Below are positions 38,188 through 50,297 of a DNA stretch of 64,000 nt, piece by piece. The stretch lies in the NCBI RefSeq assembly GCF_022539315.1, contig NC_066315.1, forward strand, positions 21,303,649 to 21,367,648, in the 5' to 3' direction. Positions within the stretch are counted from its first letter, which is position 1. Each line of letters starts with the position of its first letter. A program made the position numbers and the translations under genes. The notes beneath the pieces are model-generated. The model saw only the letters and a program-made list of their open reading frames with translations, was not told the origin of the DNA and did no database searches. The stretch is from Serinus canaria. Lineage: Eukaryota; Chordata; Aves; Passeriformes; Fringillidae.

Positions 38188-41100
38188 ACATGTTTAACTG
38201 GAAATCTGATCTGCCCCTGCTACGTGGCTCCTGGCTTACAATATATTCTAACTGCTTTCAGCACGTCACTCCCATCAGAGGCCCTGCTGTAAAGCTTCAG
38301 TGCTTGTACTGCTCGGAAAGGCAGCTTTAATTCACTCATCTGGGGTCCTGCTCCAAGACTTTACTTCTTCTCTCTCAGCAGAAGCCCCAAGATGAATACA
38401 GTCCATCCCCATGACCAGCACGGTGGCTGCAGGTGCATAATGGCATACATGTCCCTAGAAAGTAGCTCTCAAATACCCACAGCAGTGCAAACAGATCACG
38501 ACTCAGAGACAAAGGCATGCCAGAATCCTGTGCCTGAACAGGTGAAGGATGTCCCCAGTGCTCATCTCTCCATCTTACCTGCCTGGGAAAAGGGGACTAC
38601 AACCAGCTCCTTCTGTCCCTTCTTCATCTCCAGAGAGCTGCTGTGGTGACAAAGTCAGTGTGGGAGGGAAAGTGGCAAATATCCATGTTGAAAGGATTTC
38701 TGGAGTTTGACAATTTCATAGGCATCTTCCCACTCTTTATTTCAATTCTCCTTGCTTCTATCATTTTATTTAGTATACAAAACCAGCAAAAGCTAAAGGA
38801 CTCTATTCTCACTGAATTAAAATATAGGATGAGGAAAAAGAAGTTTAAAAGTTTGCTGAAACTCTAGGGGGAAAAAAACCAAACAAAAAAGAAAATACTT
38901 TTCCTTGTTTACATGACACACATATTTAGTGTTTCTCATTTCTTAATGTTCCAAACTTCTGATATATTAAAATCTCAGTCATGTCCAAGACTGTTACTTG
39001 TCTGCTCTATAATAAAAATGGTTACAGCTGGTTACTGTCGTAGGCCAACTGCATCGGGTGACAGTGCACCACCACCATCTACTGATCAACTGCCTGTACT
39101 ACCAAGAGAGAAAGGCCCCCACTTGGACCGATTTGGATTTGGAGATTTTAATTCACAAGTTAAAATTCTTGTACTGAGCCAGAGTTTGTCACATGTTGCA
39201 CATGCCTGACAAGGAGAACAAAGACAGCTAAATTTAGAAGTCTAGAAGGATCATGAAACTCAAAAATTTCAGGGAGCAACTATTCAGGGGTTTTGGGTAA
39301 TGATGATCTACTGCTGGAAAAACTGCAGATGTAGATTATTTGAACAGCATTTTGCTCTGATTTACAAAATATATAAAAGTGGTGACCTGATGGTAGGCAA
39401 CACTGATTAATGTTGCACTGGAAGGATCAAATACTGCTTTTTCTTTCTACACTTTTACTCATGCTAATGAAAATGATCACCAATATTTTGTAAATTATCT
39501 TTGACAACTCTCCCAATGTATTCAGCTGCCTATGTCAATTTAAAGAGCTCAGTAATTGCATTGCATAACACATTGCATTGCATAGGGGACACACTTGGTT
39601 CTTCAGGCTAAGCTTTGAGCATATTTGTTCCAAGGACCTAAACTGTGGCTTCTCAGTATGTCCTCTTGAATTTGACTGTATAAAATAAATTTCATTCTTG
39701 TAGTTATCAAATGGATAAATTGGTATAAAATTTCTTAGCTTTAGAGGGATTATTTTGGTTCATATTCTTTATAATAGAAGTTGATCTTATAAGTTGACCT
39801 TGAAACCTAAAGTTTCAAGATCTCTATGTACTTAGACCAGCTACTCACCTGTTTCGCTTGTTTTAAGAGGCTGCACAGAATCTTTTTCAGCCCCTTTAGC
39901 AGAAGGATTTTTTTACTAGAAAAGATATGGGTATCAAAAATGTGATCCCTCAGCCTTTCTTATGCTATTGAATCCTTTTGTTCTGATATTTCTGTAAACC
40001 AAGTTGATGTGAATAAGGATTAGCCTGGTAGAGTCCAAGTTGTCTAGAAATGGGAGACTATTAACAAAAATCCTGCTGGGTAGCTTGTGCAATATCTACA
40101 TTCTGCAAAGGGATATATCAAAAATACCCAGTCAGAGCACAGGATTTTACATCTTTTCATCTTGGTGTAAATGTCAGTGCATTTTGAATGGAGACACAGA
40201 CTGATGCTCATAGCCATCCTTTCCACTTCAAGTCCACTGCCTTTTGTTAAAGTGTTCCATATGGCTACCTCTTCAATTCACTTATCTTCTTTTGGCTGTG
40301 TTGATGGAGTTGGGCTGACTTACAGCAGTAGGTAATAAGTCATTATGTTCTGTACTAGTGTTACCTCTATGTTTCACTTCACTCTGTCTCTGCTCTAATT
40401 TAGATGCTCCAACATCAGTGTTTGAGGACAGCCTCCTTTGAGTTATTGTTGAGAATAATGCCATGTACACCTCTACACAATAAATAGTGTGATAATAACA
40501 ACTTACTCCCATTGAACAAAAAATCAGACACTAGGTAATGATCTAGTGGGCTGTCTTGTCTTTGACTGCCATCAAGGGAATTTACAGGTGTTCAGCTGGC
40601 CGCAGGAGGGCTCTCAGATTGTTCCCTAGATTCAGTAAGGAAGATAGTACAAACAAAGACCACATAATTCAGATCAGACAAAGTCTTTCTTTTCCCAGAT
40701 TACTCAGAGTTTATGAAAAATGAAGATTTTTATAGTTCTTAAACAAAGCCTTTCCATCAGAGTTAAGACCAGCTGGGACCATTAGATTATATTACAGAAT
40801 CTGAAACCGTTGTTCCCAACATTTTCATAGCTGGAACTCCCTGCAACCTTCTCCACTTTCCCAGTCCCTAGACTTCATCTTTGTCTGGTCTTTTCCACTT
40901 CTGTTTTACTCCTTGTACATTCTCTCAGTTTAATGTCTCTTAATGGCAATAGCAGGGAGGTCATGCTAATTATCCCAGCAGGGTTTGCTAGCCTGGACTC
41001 TAGTCACAGCAATGCTTAGCTTTTGATGTCATTATTCTGAAGCACACCTTAGTTACTGGAAAGGAAGAACATGAGCTGTAAGACTGTACCAATGTGCTCT

Positions 41101-42485
41101 TGTTCTGTTGAACTGTTTTTGCTGAATGTGTGGTGTTTGTGTGCCTTTATACAATATAGTAATTTTAAAAGAATTATACTAAGTCCCGAGATTTTAAAGT
41201 AAACAAAGAATTAAAGTCTTTTACTTTCCTTGTGTATTTATATATATATATAGATATATTTGTCTACTATGCACAGATACAGCTGTATGCCTACATACAT
41301 GTATTTATGTCTTGATATATATCTACATTTAATTTTACAATATGCACAGTAAGATTGAAAAAGGACAATTTTTCATGGCAGCACTGCAAACACATAAACA
41401 AATGCTTTCCATGGAAAGGAAGCCCAACAATAGCATGCTTAAATTTTACAACTTCTGTCTTGGTCCTACTGGATTTCCATTTTCAATAGTTTGTGTGTAT
41501 CCACATGCATATGCATGTATGCATGGTTAAGCCTACCATTTGAAGAGTTTCAGTTTCCTACAGTGAACATTTCATCAGTGTTCATTAGCCTGAGTCCTTC
41601 ATTTTAATAAGAATTTTGTGTCTAAACATTCCTGTGAACACTGTTCCTGATGGAGGCGCTGGAGTCCTTCAAGGCGAAGCGAGCACATCTCAAAAGTAGG
41701 CTGGCATGTTTTAGGCCAATCTGAAGCAGAGGCAGACAAATTCAGTGTACATTTGGACAGATTAACTTCTGGGACTAGTCTGAGTCACTCTCATGCTGAA
41801 ATAATGTTCCTACAACCAGGCCAAATGCAGGGCTTCCTGAGCATCTCTCTCTGCAAGCATATGATCTACTTAGGGGCTTGAATATTTTTCTTGGGTCAAA
41901 CTCATTCATTTGTGTCTTCATTTTCTTAAGCTTCATAAAATCGCAGCACCATAAGATACATGTAATGAGCTCACCTCTCATTTTCTGGGTTTCCCCAGAA
42001 GAGCTATATTCATTGTGCTCTGGAGAACACAGTGCAATGAAAGTCGTTATTTGCATAATTTTTTCACATGAAAGCAGAAACTGCCATCACCTTGGTTTTT
42101 GTAGCACAGTACTTCTGTTCTCTGTTTGATGGCCATACCACCTTTGTCAATAAGTGATGTCAATAAATTTTCCCAGTTCCTGTCTCCCATATTCCTTTTC
42201 AGTGTACAAGATCTGTAAGAGAAAGAGTAGTCTTTGTGGCCTTGAGCCTTGCATTACAGGAATTGCCTGACTTCTATCTATGGATGGTATTCCACAATTC
42301 CACACTCAGAAGACCCATAAGTTTCTTCCACCCTGGGGGAAAAACCCCACCACATTTTTAGATTTCTTATTAGTCTCTACCCTGTCTACCCAACATATGG
42401 CCACAAATGCTCTTGCCTTAGTTTTCTTTGTGCTGGATACAGGACCTGATAGTAACTTACTTTTTCTCTTTTATTCCCCTTTTCT

Positions 42486-42512
42486 AAATTTAATTTAATT
42501 TAATTTAATTTA
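42486..42512. repeat. (TTTAA)n microsatellite
   Basis: About five copies of the pentamer TTTAA/AATTT in a row, followed by more T/A-rich sequence. Confidence 0.9.
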
Positions 42513-43480
42513 TTTTTAATTTATAGAAGGCATACATTCAGCTGGAGGACTGTTTCTGGAGCATCCTGAGGTGTTGGAATGGTCAGTGAATATTCCTCAG
42601 GAAGCAGCACAGGGTTTGGTGTAAAATTAAAGTGGGTAATATATAATCAAGCAGGCATATGGTGTGTCAGCATGATCAACAGATCAGGCAAAGCCTGTGA
42701 GCCAAGCTAAGTGGAAGGGCCTGGGAAAGCCAGAGGTTTGCTGCCTTACCTAGAAGCAGCTGATCTCAGCTTCAGTGAACAGCAGCAGCTTGTTGCTTAC
42801 AGGAGTATGCTCCAATACACAACTACCCACTTTGCCTGTCCCAGAGCCAGGCCTGTTCACATGAGTGTTCAAAGGGTTCAGAATGCCAGAGACAAAAGCA
42901 TTTCACAACACTTCAGCCCCCATCTCCTGAGGCTTGTGCCTCCTAAGGAAGCTTCAAGGTTTTCCTAAGCAGTCATAAGTCCTTCACAGCCAGTTCTATT
43001 TCTGATGAATTACAATGCCAGGTCTTATTCACTCATGAGACAAATAATACAGTCCTGCCCATCATTTCAGTATTTCACTTTTCACTGTGTTTTCCTTTCC
43101 ACATCTCTGTCTTTTCCAGATGATGGTCATTTTAGACAAAACCATCTGCAGATGCTCTTTCTCTCATTCCCGCTCCCCTCCCTTGGAAATCCGTATCTAT
43201 TTCAGATAGACAGTGCTCTATAAAGTTGGGAAGAGATGATTCTCAGATAGCAACTGAGACAATAACCACTTTCCTATCTTTTTTAATGCAATTTAATAAA
43301 AATTGTAACAAATGTTCAATTCTAATACCTCTGTAATCAACAGCACAGATGTCAAGTTTAATTAGAAGTCAGGGATGGGTTCTGTCAGTATGTCTTCAGT
43401 CAGTATGATTTACTTTGTATCAAGAATAATGCAAACTTATTGTGATAAGCATCACAGTTAAAATGAACAGGCTATTCACG

Positions 43481-43604
43481 AATAGATAGAATAGAATAGA
43501 ATAGAATAGAATAGATAGAATAGATAGAATAGAATAGAATAGAATAGAATAGAAGAATAGAATAGAATAGAATAGAATAGAATAGAATAGAATAGAATAG
43601 AATA
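43481..43604. repeat. (AATAG)n pentanucleotide microsatellite
   Basis: About 124 bp made almost entirely of AATAG/ATAGA units with a few ATAG slips and one AGAAG interruption. On the minus strand this is (TATTC)n, sitting exactly at the 3' end of a CR1 fragment whose normal tail is built from TATTCTATGATTCTA-like units. It is therefore best read as an expansion of the CR1 tail. Length polymorphism between individuals is expected. Confidence 0.97.
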
Positions 43605-43672
43605 ACCTGATTTGAAGGGATCCTCAAGGATCATCAAATCCAACTCCTGTTGCTGCACAGGACCAAGAATAC
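43605..43672 (-). mobile_element. CR1 3'-end fragment, minus strand
   Basis: Read on the minus strand it gives CTGTGCAGCAACAGGAGTTG, TTTGATGATCCTTGAGGATC and CTTCAAATCAGGTTATTCTA, i.e. the CR1 3'-UTR ending that then passes into the (TATTC)n microsatellite. Only about 70 bp of element body is present. Confidence 0.82.
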
Positions 43673-43909
43673 CATGCTCTGGACAAATGCAGGGGGGGGG
43701 GAATGAAAAGGAGAGAATAGTGCAGACAGAGTTCTGTGCATTTCTAATAGGTATACAGGAAATACAAGGGAAGATATGCAAACCCTGACCTGGAGATGTT
43801 GGGGCACAAGTGTATAAATATTTTCCATTATGGTAATTAACTTCTTGACTGAATCTAGAATACATAAAATGTTCTATCTCAGTGCACTCTGGAAAGAAAA
43901 GGCATGAGC

Positions 43910-43947
43910 CACACACACAAAAAAAAAAAAAAAAAAGAGAGAGAGAC
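43910..43947. repeat. Compound simple repeat (CA)n-(A)n-(GA)n
   Basis: A short CA run, an A tract of about 18 and a GA run follow each other directly. This may be a decayed poly-A or slippage site. No adjacent retrocopy body was recognised. Confidence 0.9.
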
Positions 43948-43949
43948 AT

Positions 43950-46900
43950 GAGCATTCAAATTTGTCTTTTAGTCTTCAGGTGAACACCCTTTATTTTTAA
44001 CTCTATCTTTATTTGTATTTTAAAAGCATAAAGAAAGATCTGCTATCTTCTGTCCATTAAAGCAGCGACAAAGTTAATTTTCTCCTAAACTCTGGCATAG
44101 AGAACACAGTCATCTCTTCTTCCCCCAGCTGACAAAAACATTTGTATTGTTCATCAGTCCTTTAGTCACCTTCCTCCAACAGGTTTCTGGTATTCTCTTC
44201 CTTCCTTCCCTGCCACATGCTCCTTTGACACTTTGCTTCACATAGAAACTCATTTCTGTTGCTTCCCCACTCTGTGCTATGCACAGACAACAAGTGCACT
44301 CCAGGTCTTCCGGAGCAACATGAAAACAGCAGGACTGTGATTATCTTTACTTTCTGGCTTAAAGGTTGCAGGGAATGACAAAAATCTTAAGAATATTGCA
44401 TTTGGCTTTCAGTTATTTCCAAAATACTGGGAGGTGGCAGGACAAGGAAAAATCACAAGTACATAAAGATGTATCCTGAGATACTGAGACACCCTGGACC
44501 CATAAGACTCAGAATAGTAGCAAGTAAACCATCAAAACCATTTATAAGCATCAACACATGTGAAAACCCAAGCAATTTCCACATACTAATATTGTAGAAT
44601 TTAATTACTGACGTGTCATGTGAAACAGCTTGGTAGCAAACTCTGAGCTTGAGTTTTGTGACAGAAGGAAAACAAAAACCATCACAAAATGCATCCTATA
44701 AATTGTTGTGGGAGGGTCAGTGTTTAGCACTCGCTAATTCAAAGCTGGGCCCTTGGGAGCTAAGAAATTATTTGTATTTGCTGGCACAGCTGTAGCTGTC
44801 GAAGGGATTATTAAGGCGTGATGGGATGTGTGTGGCAGTCAGATGCAGCAGAACACTAATCTGAGAAAAGTTATATTAATAAGTCCTCCAAAGTTTTTGG
44901 GGGTTTTAACTAGGTAGTTAAAATATTCCCAAAATTATTTCCAGTAAGAACTGGTGCCATATTATGGTGAAATGAATACCTGAAATATTTTAAAAGCTGA
45001 GCTTTTTAGAGTTGGACTTGATGATCCTTGTGGGTCCCTTCCAACTCAGGATATCCTATTCTATTATATCCTGGAACGGAGGTATTTGCAAATTGCCAAT
45101 AACTTTGAGCTACTTTAAAGCTGCTGCATAATGGCATTTTGAAAAAAAAAAACCCTGAGCTTTAAAAATTGAAAGTGTCTACCTCTTATGAAGAAACAGT
45201 GTTTCATACTGATGCAGCATTTTCTGTGTGACTCAGCAGGTGTATTGACACCAACCAAAGATAAGGGATGGGTTCTGATCACTAAAAAAATCCCCATTCC
45301 TCAATTTAGATTAAGGGAGGAAAGAGGCTGAAGTAGGAAGGTGGGAGTACCTGTAGTAATAGCGATTATGTAATACTGCTTGGACAAGGCTATGGCAGAA
45401 GATATGGCAAAGTTCAGAAATATAAACTGGTAAAAATGCATGAGATGAAACAAATGGAAGAAAAGCCAAAGAAATAAAACGGAAGTGCTGTTTAGAAGTT
45501 TGGTGAGAAGGGACAGTATCAGGTTTTAAATGGTAAAGAAAATTCAACATTTTTGAGTAGAATTATCATTTCCAATTGTAAAACTAATATCCTTGAAAAA
45601 AAGTTTGAAGTAAGTAAAATTTGGAGCAGAAAGATAAATTGACTTTTGGTTAATACAGGCACTAGCTGAAACCATAAGAATAAGTGACGTGTCCTGGATG
45701 ACAGGAGATATGAAAGCAGAGGTAACAGCAGAGAAACAGAGAAGAGGAAGGGGTGCCACAGAAAGACATAACTGACTTTAGGACTTCAGTGAAAATCTTT
45801 TTAAAAAATCTTAGTAAGATTATGGCTTCTGAGAACAATGTTTGCCCATTTTGTATTGATTTATAAAGTGGTTTCTTTTTATTTTTCATCCCTGAAGATT
45901 TTAATCCAGGACCTATAATGATAGCTCAAGGCCATTAAGCAAGACTCCTTTTGCATTTTATTTTTGCTGACTCAAATGAACTGTCATCAGGAGGCACAAG
46001 GCAGCACAAACACTCACAAACTCTGTGAACAGAGCTGTGCCTGGGTGGGTGTTTGTGTCGCTATCCACTTCCACAAGAGCTGTACTGCTGTGGTGGCCTC
46101 CAGGAGAGAGCTGAGAGCAACGGTGGGACTTGGTGGTGAGGAACTCAGATCTAAACTGCTTTGAGTGTATTTCATCAAAGTGAATAAACAGAGAGGACAG
46201 GCTCTTAGATTTAGTTATTAAAAGCTTTAGAGAAGACAGTGGTTTTAGTAAGACTTTATACCAAAATATACCTAAGAAAGCTACTATTTTATTGGTATAT
46301 TTTGTTGTCACTTGCTGTGGCAAAAAGAAAGTTTTGTTTGTTTTAATCTGACTTTTTGTTGTTGTTGTATCATAAGAGTTTTGTGGCAGGTCAGACAATA
46401 ATGTAAATAATATCCAGCAGAGTTTAAATCAAACCTTCTTCAGAAAAAGTTTCAGGTTCACTTAGTTGATACCCAAATAACAGACATCTTTTCAGCTGAA
46501 TGGAGCCATAAATAACAGAAAAGGACAAAAAAGAATTTTAATGCCAAATAACAACTTCCTCTTAATTATAGTCTATGTTAACTTTATAATAATCCTTAGT
46601 ATGAATGTTGTCACTTTTTCTTATTTTATTCAGATTTTTGTTATGTTGGTGTTCTTACTAAATCATTAACTCTCAGAGTCAGGGATTCATCTGAGACTCT
46701 CAAATATTTTTGTTTGTTTTAAATTCACCTTTCAGAAATGCAGGAAAATCTAGAAAACAGAAGTACTTTAGAGGCTGAAAAACCCCCTTGCCTGTCACAA
46801 ATTTTTCTGATATGTCCCATTGCTCCCAAAAGCTCTAGAGGCCCCACAAAACCCTTCCTTCATCCTTTCTTCCCCTGCCCCCAAACACACTGACTCTTCA

Positions 46901-48483
46901 GTCATCCTTTCATCCCTGCTTCAGAACTCCCAGTCCCTTCTCAGCTGCTGAGCCTGGCCTCCCAAAACCCTCATATTAACTTCAAGACTCCCTAGTAGCT
47001 TTTCCTCTGCAACCTTTATGCAATGCTTACAGATTTTATTTTTTTTTTAATCTCAGCCTAGTCCTATTCTGGCAGCTCCCATGAGATAAATATAATTTTA
47101 TTTAATATAGAAATAGGGCAGTAAAAGCTACTTTTGGCTCTAATATTTATTGAAATCTCGAGCTGGTCCACATCCAGTTGTCTACTAGGGATTTAGTGTG
47201 CAGTCAGGTATGGGGATGTATTTCACACATAACTGTTTCACTCTGGCTTCCCTATGTAAACAAGTACTTAGGTCTTCTGAGCCAAACATTTCTTTACCTT
47301 ATGAGCACATATAGGCAGTAGTCGAGTCTCATATTAATAGTACAGCATGTGTATATCAATATTGAAATGATCTGAAATCTTCAGGATGAAAGGTATTTAT
47401 GCCAAAGACAGCATTATGTTTTGGTATCCATGCTCAATGTGGCTACAACTTAAACAACAGTAGTTGTCAACTCAATCACTGCTAAATTTCTCAAAAGGAT
47501 ATGAAAGAATTGTTGTCCTGGTCATAAAACTTTGATTTTTTTCTTTGAAAGATCCAGGACTAAATAGTTTCTATAATTTTCATGTAAAATGTTTAATACC
47601 ACATAATCTGTAGCTGGCTCAATTTTCCAGGAGCACTGCAAAATAATCTTCAGGGCTTTATATCTGATGTTCACTCTTTTTTTGTTTGTTTGTTTTAGAT
47701 TTAAGTTTGTGTGATCTTCCATATGTAAAGTAACTGGTGCACTAGTAAACTAGGACTCTTCTAGAAATTATAAAAGTACTTCAAAGCAATTCTCAAATGC
47801 ACACACTGCTACTGCCAACCAGAAAGGCTAGATAACAGCCTGCTAGATCTATGTTTTTATCATAAATATTTGCACTTTCTGGTTCACTGAATTAATTTGC
47901 TATATATGAAATATTTAACTGTTAATCCTCCATTATAGATTTATCATTGGCTGTCCAAGCACTGCTTTCATAACTTTTATTTGTCTATGTGGAAATAATA
48001 CCACAAGAAATACAGTAGTAGACATTGTGAGAAAGACAGAAAAGAACTAATTAGCCCAACCTTTTGCTTAAGCATATCCAGCATACCTTTCAAGGGTGTC
48101 AGAATACTGTAGAATTAAAAACTGGAAATTTTACCTGTAAGCCTACCTGCACACTAATCCATATAGTCTCCAAGGCACTCATTGAATGTGTCTGTCTACA
48201 AATGATTGGTGCAGAGAGCCTCATTAATAGGTACTCACATTCTAAGTATGTTAGTATTCATTACTTGAATAGTCAACTATTTGAAAATGTGTTTGTACAA
48301 TTTAAAATATAATTTACGTTGTTTGTACAATGTAAAAATGTACTGTGTGTAGCATCAGCATGGACTGGACAAATAAGAAATGCAGCAGAATGGAAAAAGT
48401 ACCCACATTGGGTTAGGAATAGGCCCAGCCATCTAGCTGCCATTGCACCTCCAGTCCTAGGGCTCAAATATTCTTTCTGAATA
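43950..48483. other. Gene-free AT-rich DNA
   Basis: Apart from a 64-bp CR1 3' fragment (45005-45068) I see no exon, RNA gene or mobile element. Open frames are short and have no protein-like features. A patch at about 44690-44880 is more GC-balanced and repeat-free and could be a conserved non-coding element, but this cannot be judged without an alignment. Confidence 0.55.
45005..45068 (+). mobile_element. Very short CR1 3'-end fragment
   Basis: AGAGTTGGACTTGATGATCC, GTGGGTCCCTTCCAACTCAG and TATCCTATTCTATTATATCC reproduce the last part of the CR1 3' UTR. Extreme 5' truncation is common for this family. Confidence 0.82.
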
Positions 48484-49132
48484 GAAATCACAGAATGATT
48501 GAGGTTGGAGGGAGCTTCTGGAAGTCTCAATCTGCCTGCTTAGGCAGGGCCTCATAAGCCAGTTGCCCAGGATTGTGTCCAGGTGGCTTTTGAATATATC
48601 CATGGATGGAGACTCCACAATCTCGCTGGGAAGCCTGTGTCAGTTCTCAGACACTCTCACAATAAAAGTGGTTCCTGATGGTCAGAGGGAACCACCTGTA
48701 TTTCTGTTTGTGCCCATTGCCTTTGGTCCCGTCACTGGCCACAACTGACAAAAGCCTGGCTCCATCCTCTTTGTAGCCTCCCTTCAAGTATTTATACACA
48801 CTGATCACATTCCCTCTGAGACTTTTCTTCTCCAGGCTGACCAGTTCCAGCTCTCTCAGCCTTTCCTCATAGGAGAGACGCTCCAGTCCCTTTGTCATCT
48901 TCATGACCTTTCAGTGGACCCTCCCCAGTGTGTCTGTGTCTCTCTGAGGATTTCAGAACTGGACACAGCACTCCAGGTGTGGCCACACCAGCAGAGGGAT
49001 CTACTCTGAGTAGGTCAGAGTAGACCTACACTGAGTAGAGGGATTGCCTCTCTTGATCTGCTGGCAATGCTTTGAATAATGAAGCCTGGGATACCATTCA
49101 CCTTTTCTCTAAGAGCACTCTGCTGGCTCATA
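48484..49132 (-). mobile_element. CR1 LINE 3' portion, minus strand
   Basis: On the + strand the order is the reverse complement of a CR1 3' region: ATCACAGAATGATTGAGGTTGG (48488), CCATGGATGGAGACTCCACAAT (48600) and CACATTCCCTCTGAGACTTT (48807). It continues with TTCTCCAGGCTGACCAGTTCC (48828), TCAGCCTTTCCTCATAGGAG (48856), CAGCACTCCAGGTGTGGCC (48966) and CACTCTGCTGGCTCATA (49116). It is fairly complete over this part, unlike the short fragments nearby. A nested inverted repeat (49001-49029) disrupts it. Frames through it are antisense and broken. Confidence 0.95.
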
Positions 49133-49710
49133 TATGACCCAAATTAGAACTGAGCTCTCACTACTGCCTGACTTAAGTCATTTTATTGTATTAATGCTAT
49201 TTATTGACACTGCTCCTGTGGTGTTTTCTCAGGCTGCAGTAAATTGTCTCCTTTTTTTTCCTTAAGGGTGTCTAGCCAATGAGTGTCAGCAAACAAGGCA
49301 TGGAAACGTGCCTGGGGTATAAGGTACACTTGCTCAAGTCTGAAGAGGGTTTGAACTGAGCTATAAGATATCAACTGTCCCTTGTGTCACAGGGAGTTTT
49401 CATCCAGGAATCAATGGCATTACCAGTGTGTCAGTTTCAGATGCTTCAGCGTTCACTGGGGCAACAAAGAAAAGTTCATTTAAAGAGAAGATATTTGGAG
49501 GAATAGCTCAGTTTCATTACATGAACATAGCATTTATGAGAGTGTTACCATGTAATTATATAGACAAATTTAGGCTTTTCAGGTAAGAGATGAGCCCTGT
49601 GTGCCCAGCATAGTTTGTCAGGATAAAAATATTTTTCTGGGCTGAAATAAACAGAAATGCAGGGAGTGTGTGGTACTACACACAGCTTGTATTTTCAAAA
49701 TCTGCAGCTC

Positions 49711-50297
49711 AGAGGTCCAGCTGTACCTTGGGCTGCACCACCAGAAGTGACCAGGAGGCTGAGTGAGGGAGGTGATTCTGCCCTCTTCTTTCACGGGACC
49801 TTGCCTTAGTACTGCGAACAGCCCTGGGGACTCCAATAAAGGAGTCCAGAAGAGGAGTATGAAGATGATCACAGGACTGCAACACCTCTCCTATAAAGAC
49901 AGGCTGAGAGAGCTGAGATGGTTCAGCTGGAAAAGAGAAGGCTCTGGGGAAACTGTACAGTGCCTTCCACTACCTAAAGGGAGCTTCAAGGGAGAGCTGG
50001 AGAAGGACTTTTCACAAGGGCATGTGGTGATAAAACAAGGGAGAATGGCTTTAAACAGAAAGAGGGCAGGTGGAGATGAGATAGCAGCAGGAAATTCTTT
50101 ACTTTGAGCATGGTGGGACCCTGGAACCCAGTGCCCAGGGAAGTTTTGGATGCTCCATCCCTGGAAGTTCAAAGCCAGATTGGATGAAACTTTAGGCAAT
50201 CTGGTCTAGTGGAAGGTGTCCCTGCTCATGCAGGGGAGTTGAAACCAGGTGATCTTTAAAGTTCCTTCCAGGACAAACCATTTTAATTCTGTGATTT
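49711..50297 (+). mobile_element. CR1 LINE 3' portion
   Basis: It contains TACCTTGGGCTGCACCACC (49724), GAGGGAGGTGATTCTGCCC (49765), GAAGATGATCACAGGACTGC (49860) and TCCTATAAAGACAGGCTGAGAG (49890). The 3'-UTR part follows, with CTCCATCCCTGGAAGTTC, GTCTAGTGGAAGGTGTCCCT and GTGATCTTTAAAGTTCCTTC, ending in CATTTTAATTCTGTGATTT. An internal deletion lies near 49795-49845. It faces the opposite way to the CR1 600 bp upstream. Frames are interrupted. Confidence 0.94.

Larger units (their letters stand above)
36090..43480. other. Gene-free AT-rich DNA
   Basis: No exon could be supported. Contents include a GA microsatellite (36546), paired CTCF-like motifs in a more GC-balanced patch (about 38020-38370), a protein-like but unassigned open frame near 39040-39209 and a 13-bp direct repeat ATTGCATTGCATA at 39555 and 39572. 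A short TA run lies near 41238, a CpG-bearing patch at 41650-41700 and a TTTAA microsatellite at 42486. Everything else is unremarkable single-copy-looking sequence. Confidence 0.55.

Noticed and set aside
38643..38867. 74-codon + frame with a hydrophobic stretch like a transmembrane helix
   Set aside because: A single hydrophobic run is common in chance frames of T-rich DNA, and there is no exon or promoter context.
43476..43955. A 159-codon minus strand frame
   Set aside because: Part of it is the translated pentanucleotide microsatellite (YSILFYSIL-like repeats) and the rest crosses a CR1 end and a poly-A/GA repeat.
49763..50199. Frames of 102-114 codons on both strands
   Set aside because: They lie inside a CR1 3' portion.
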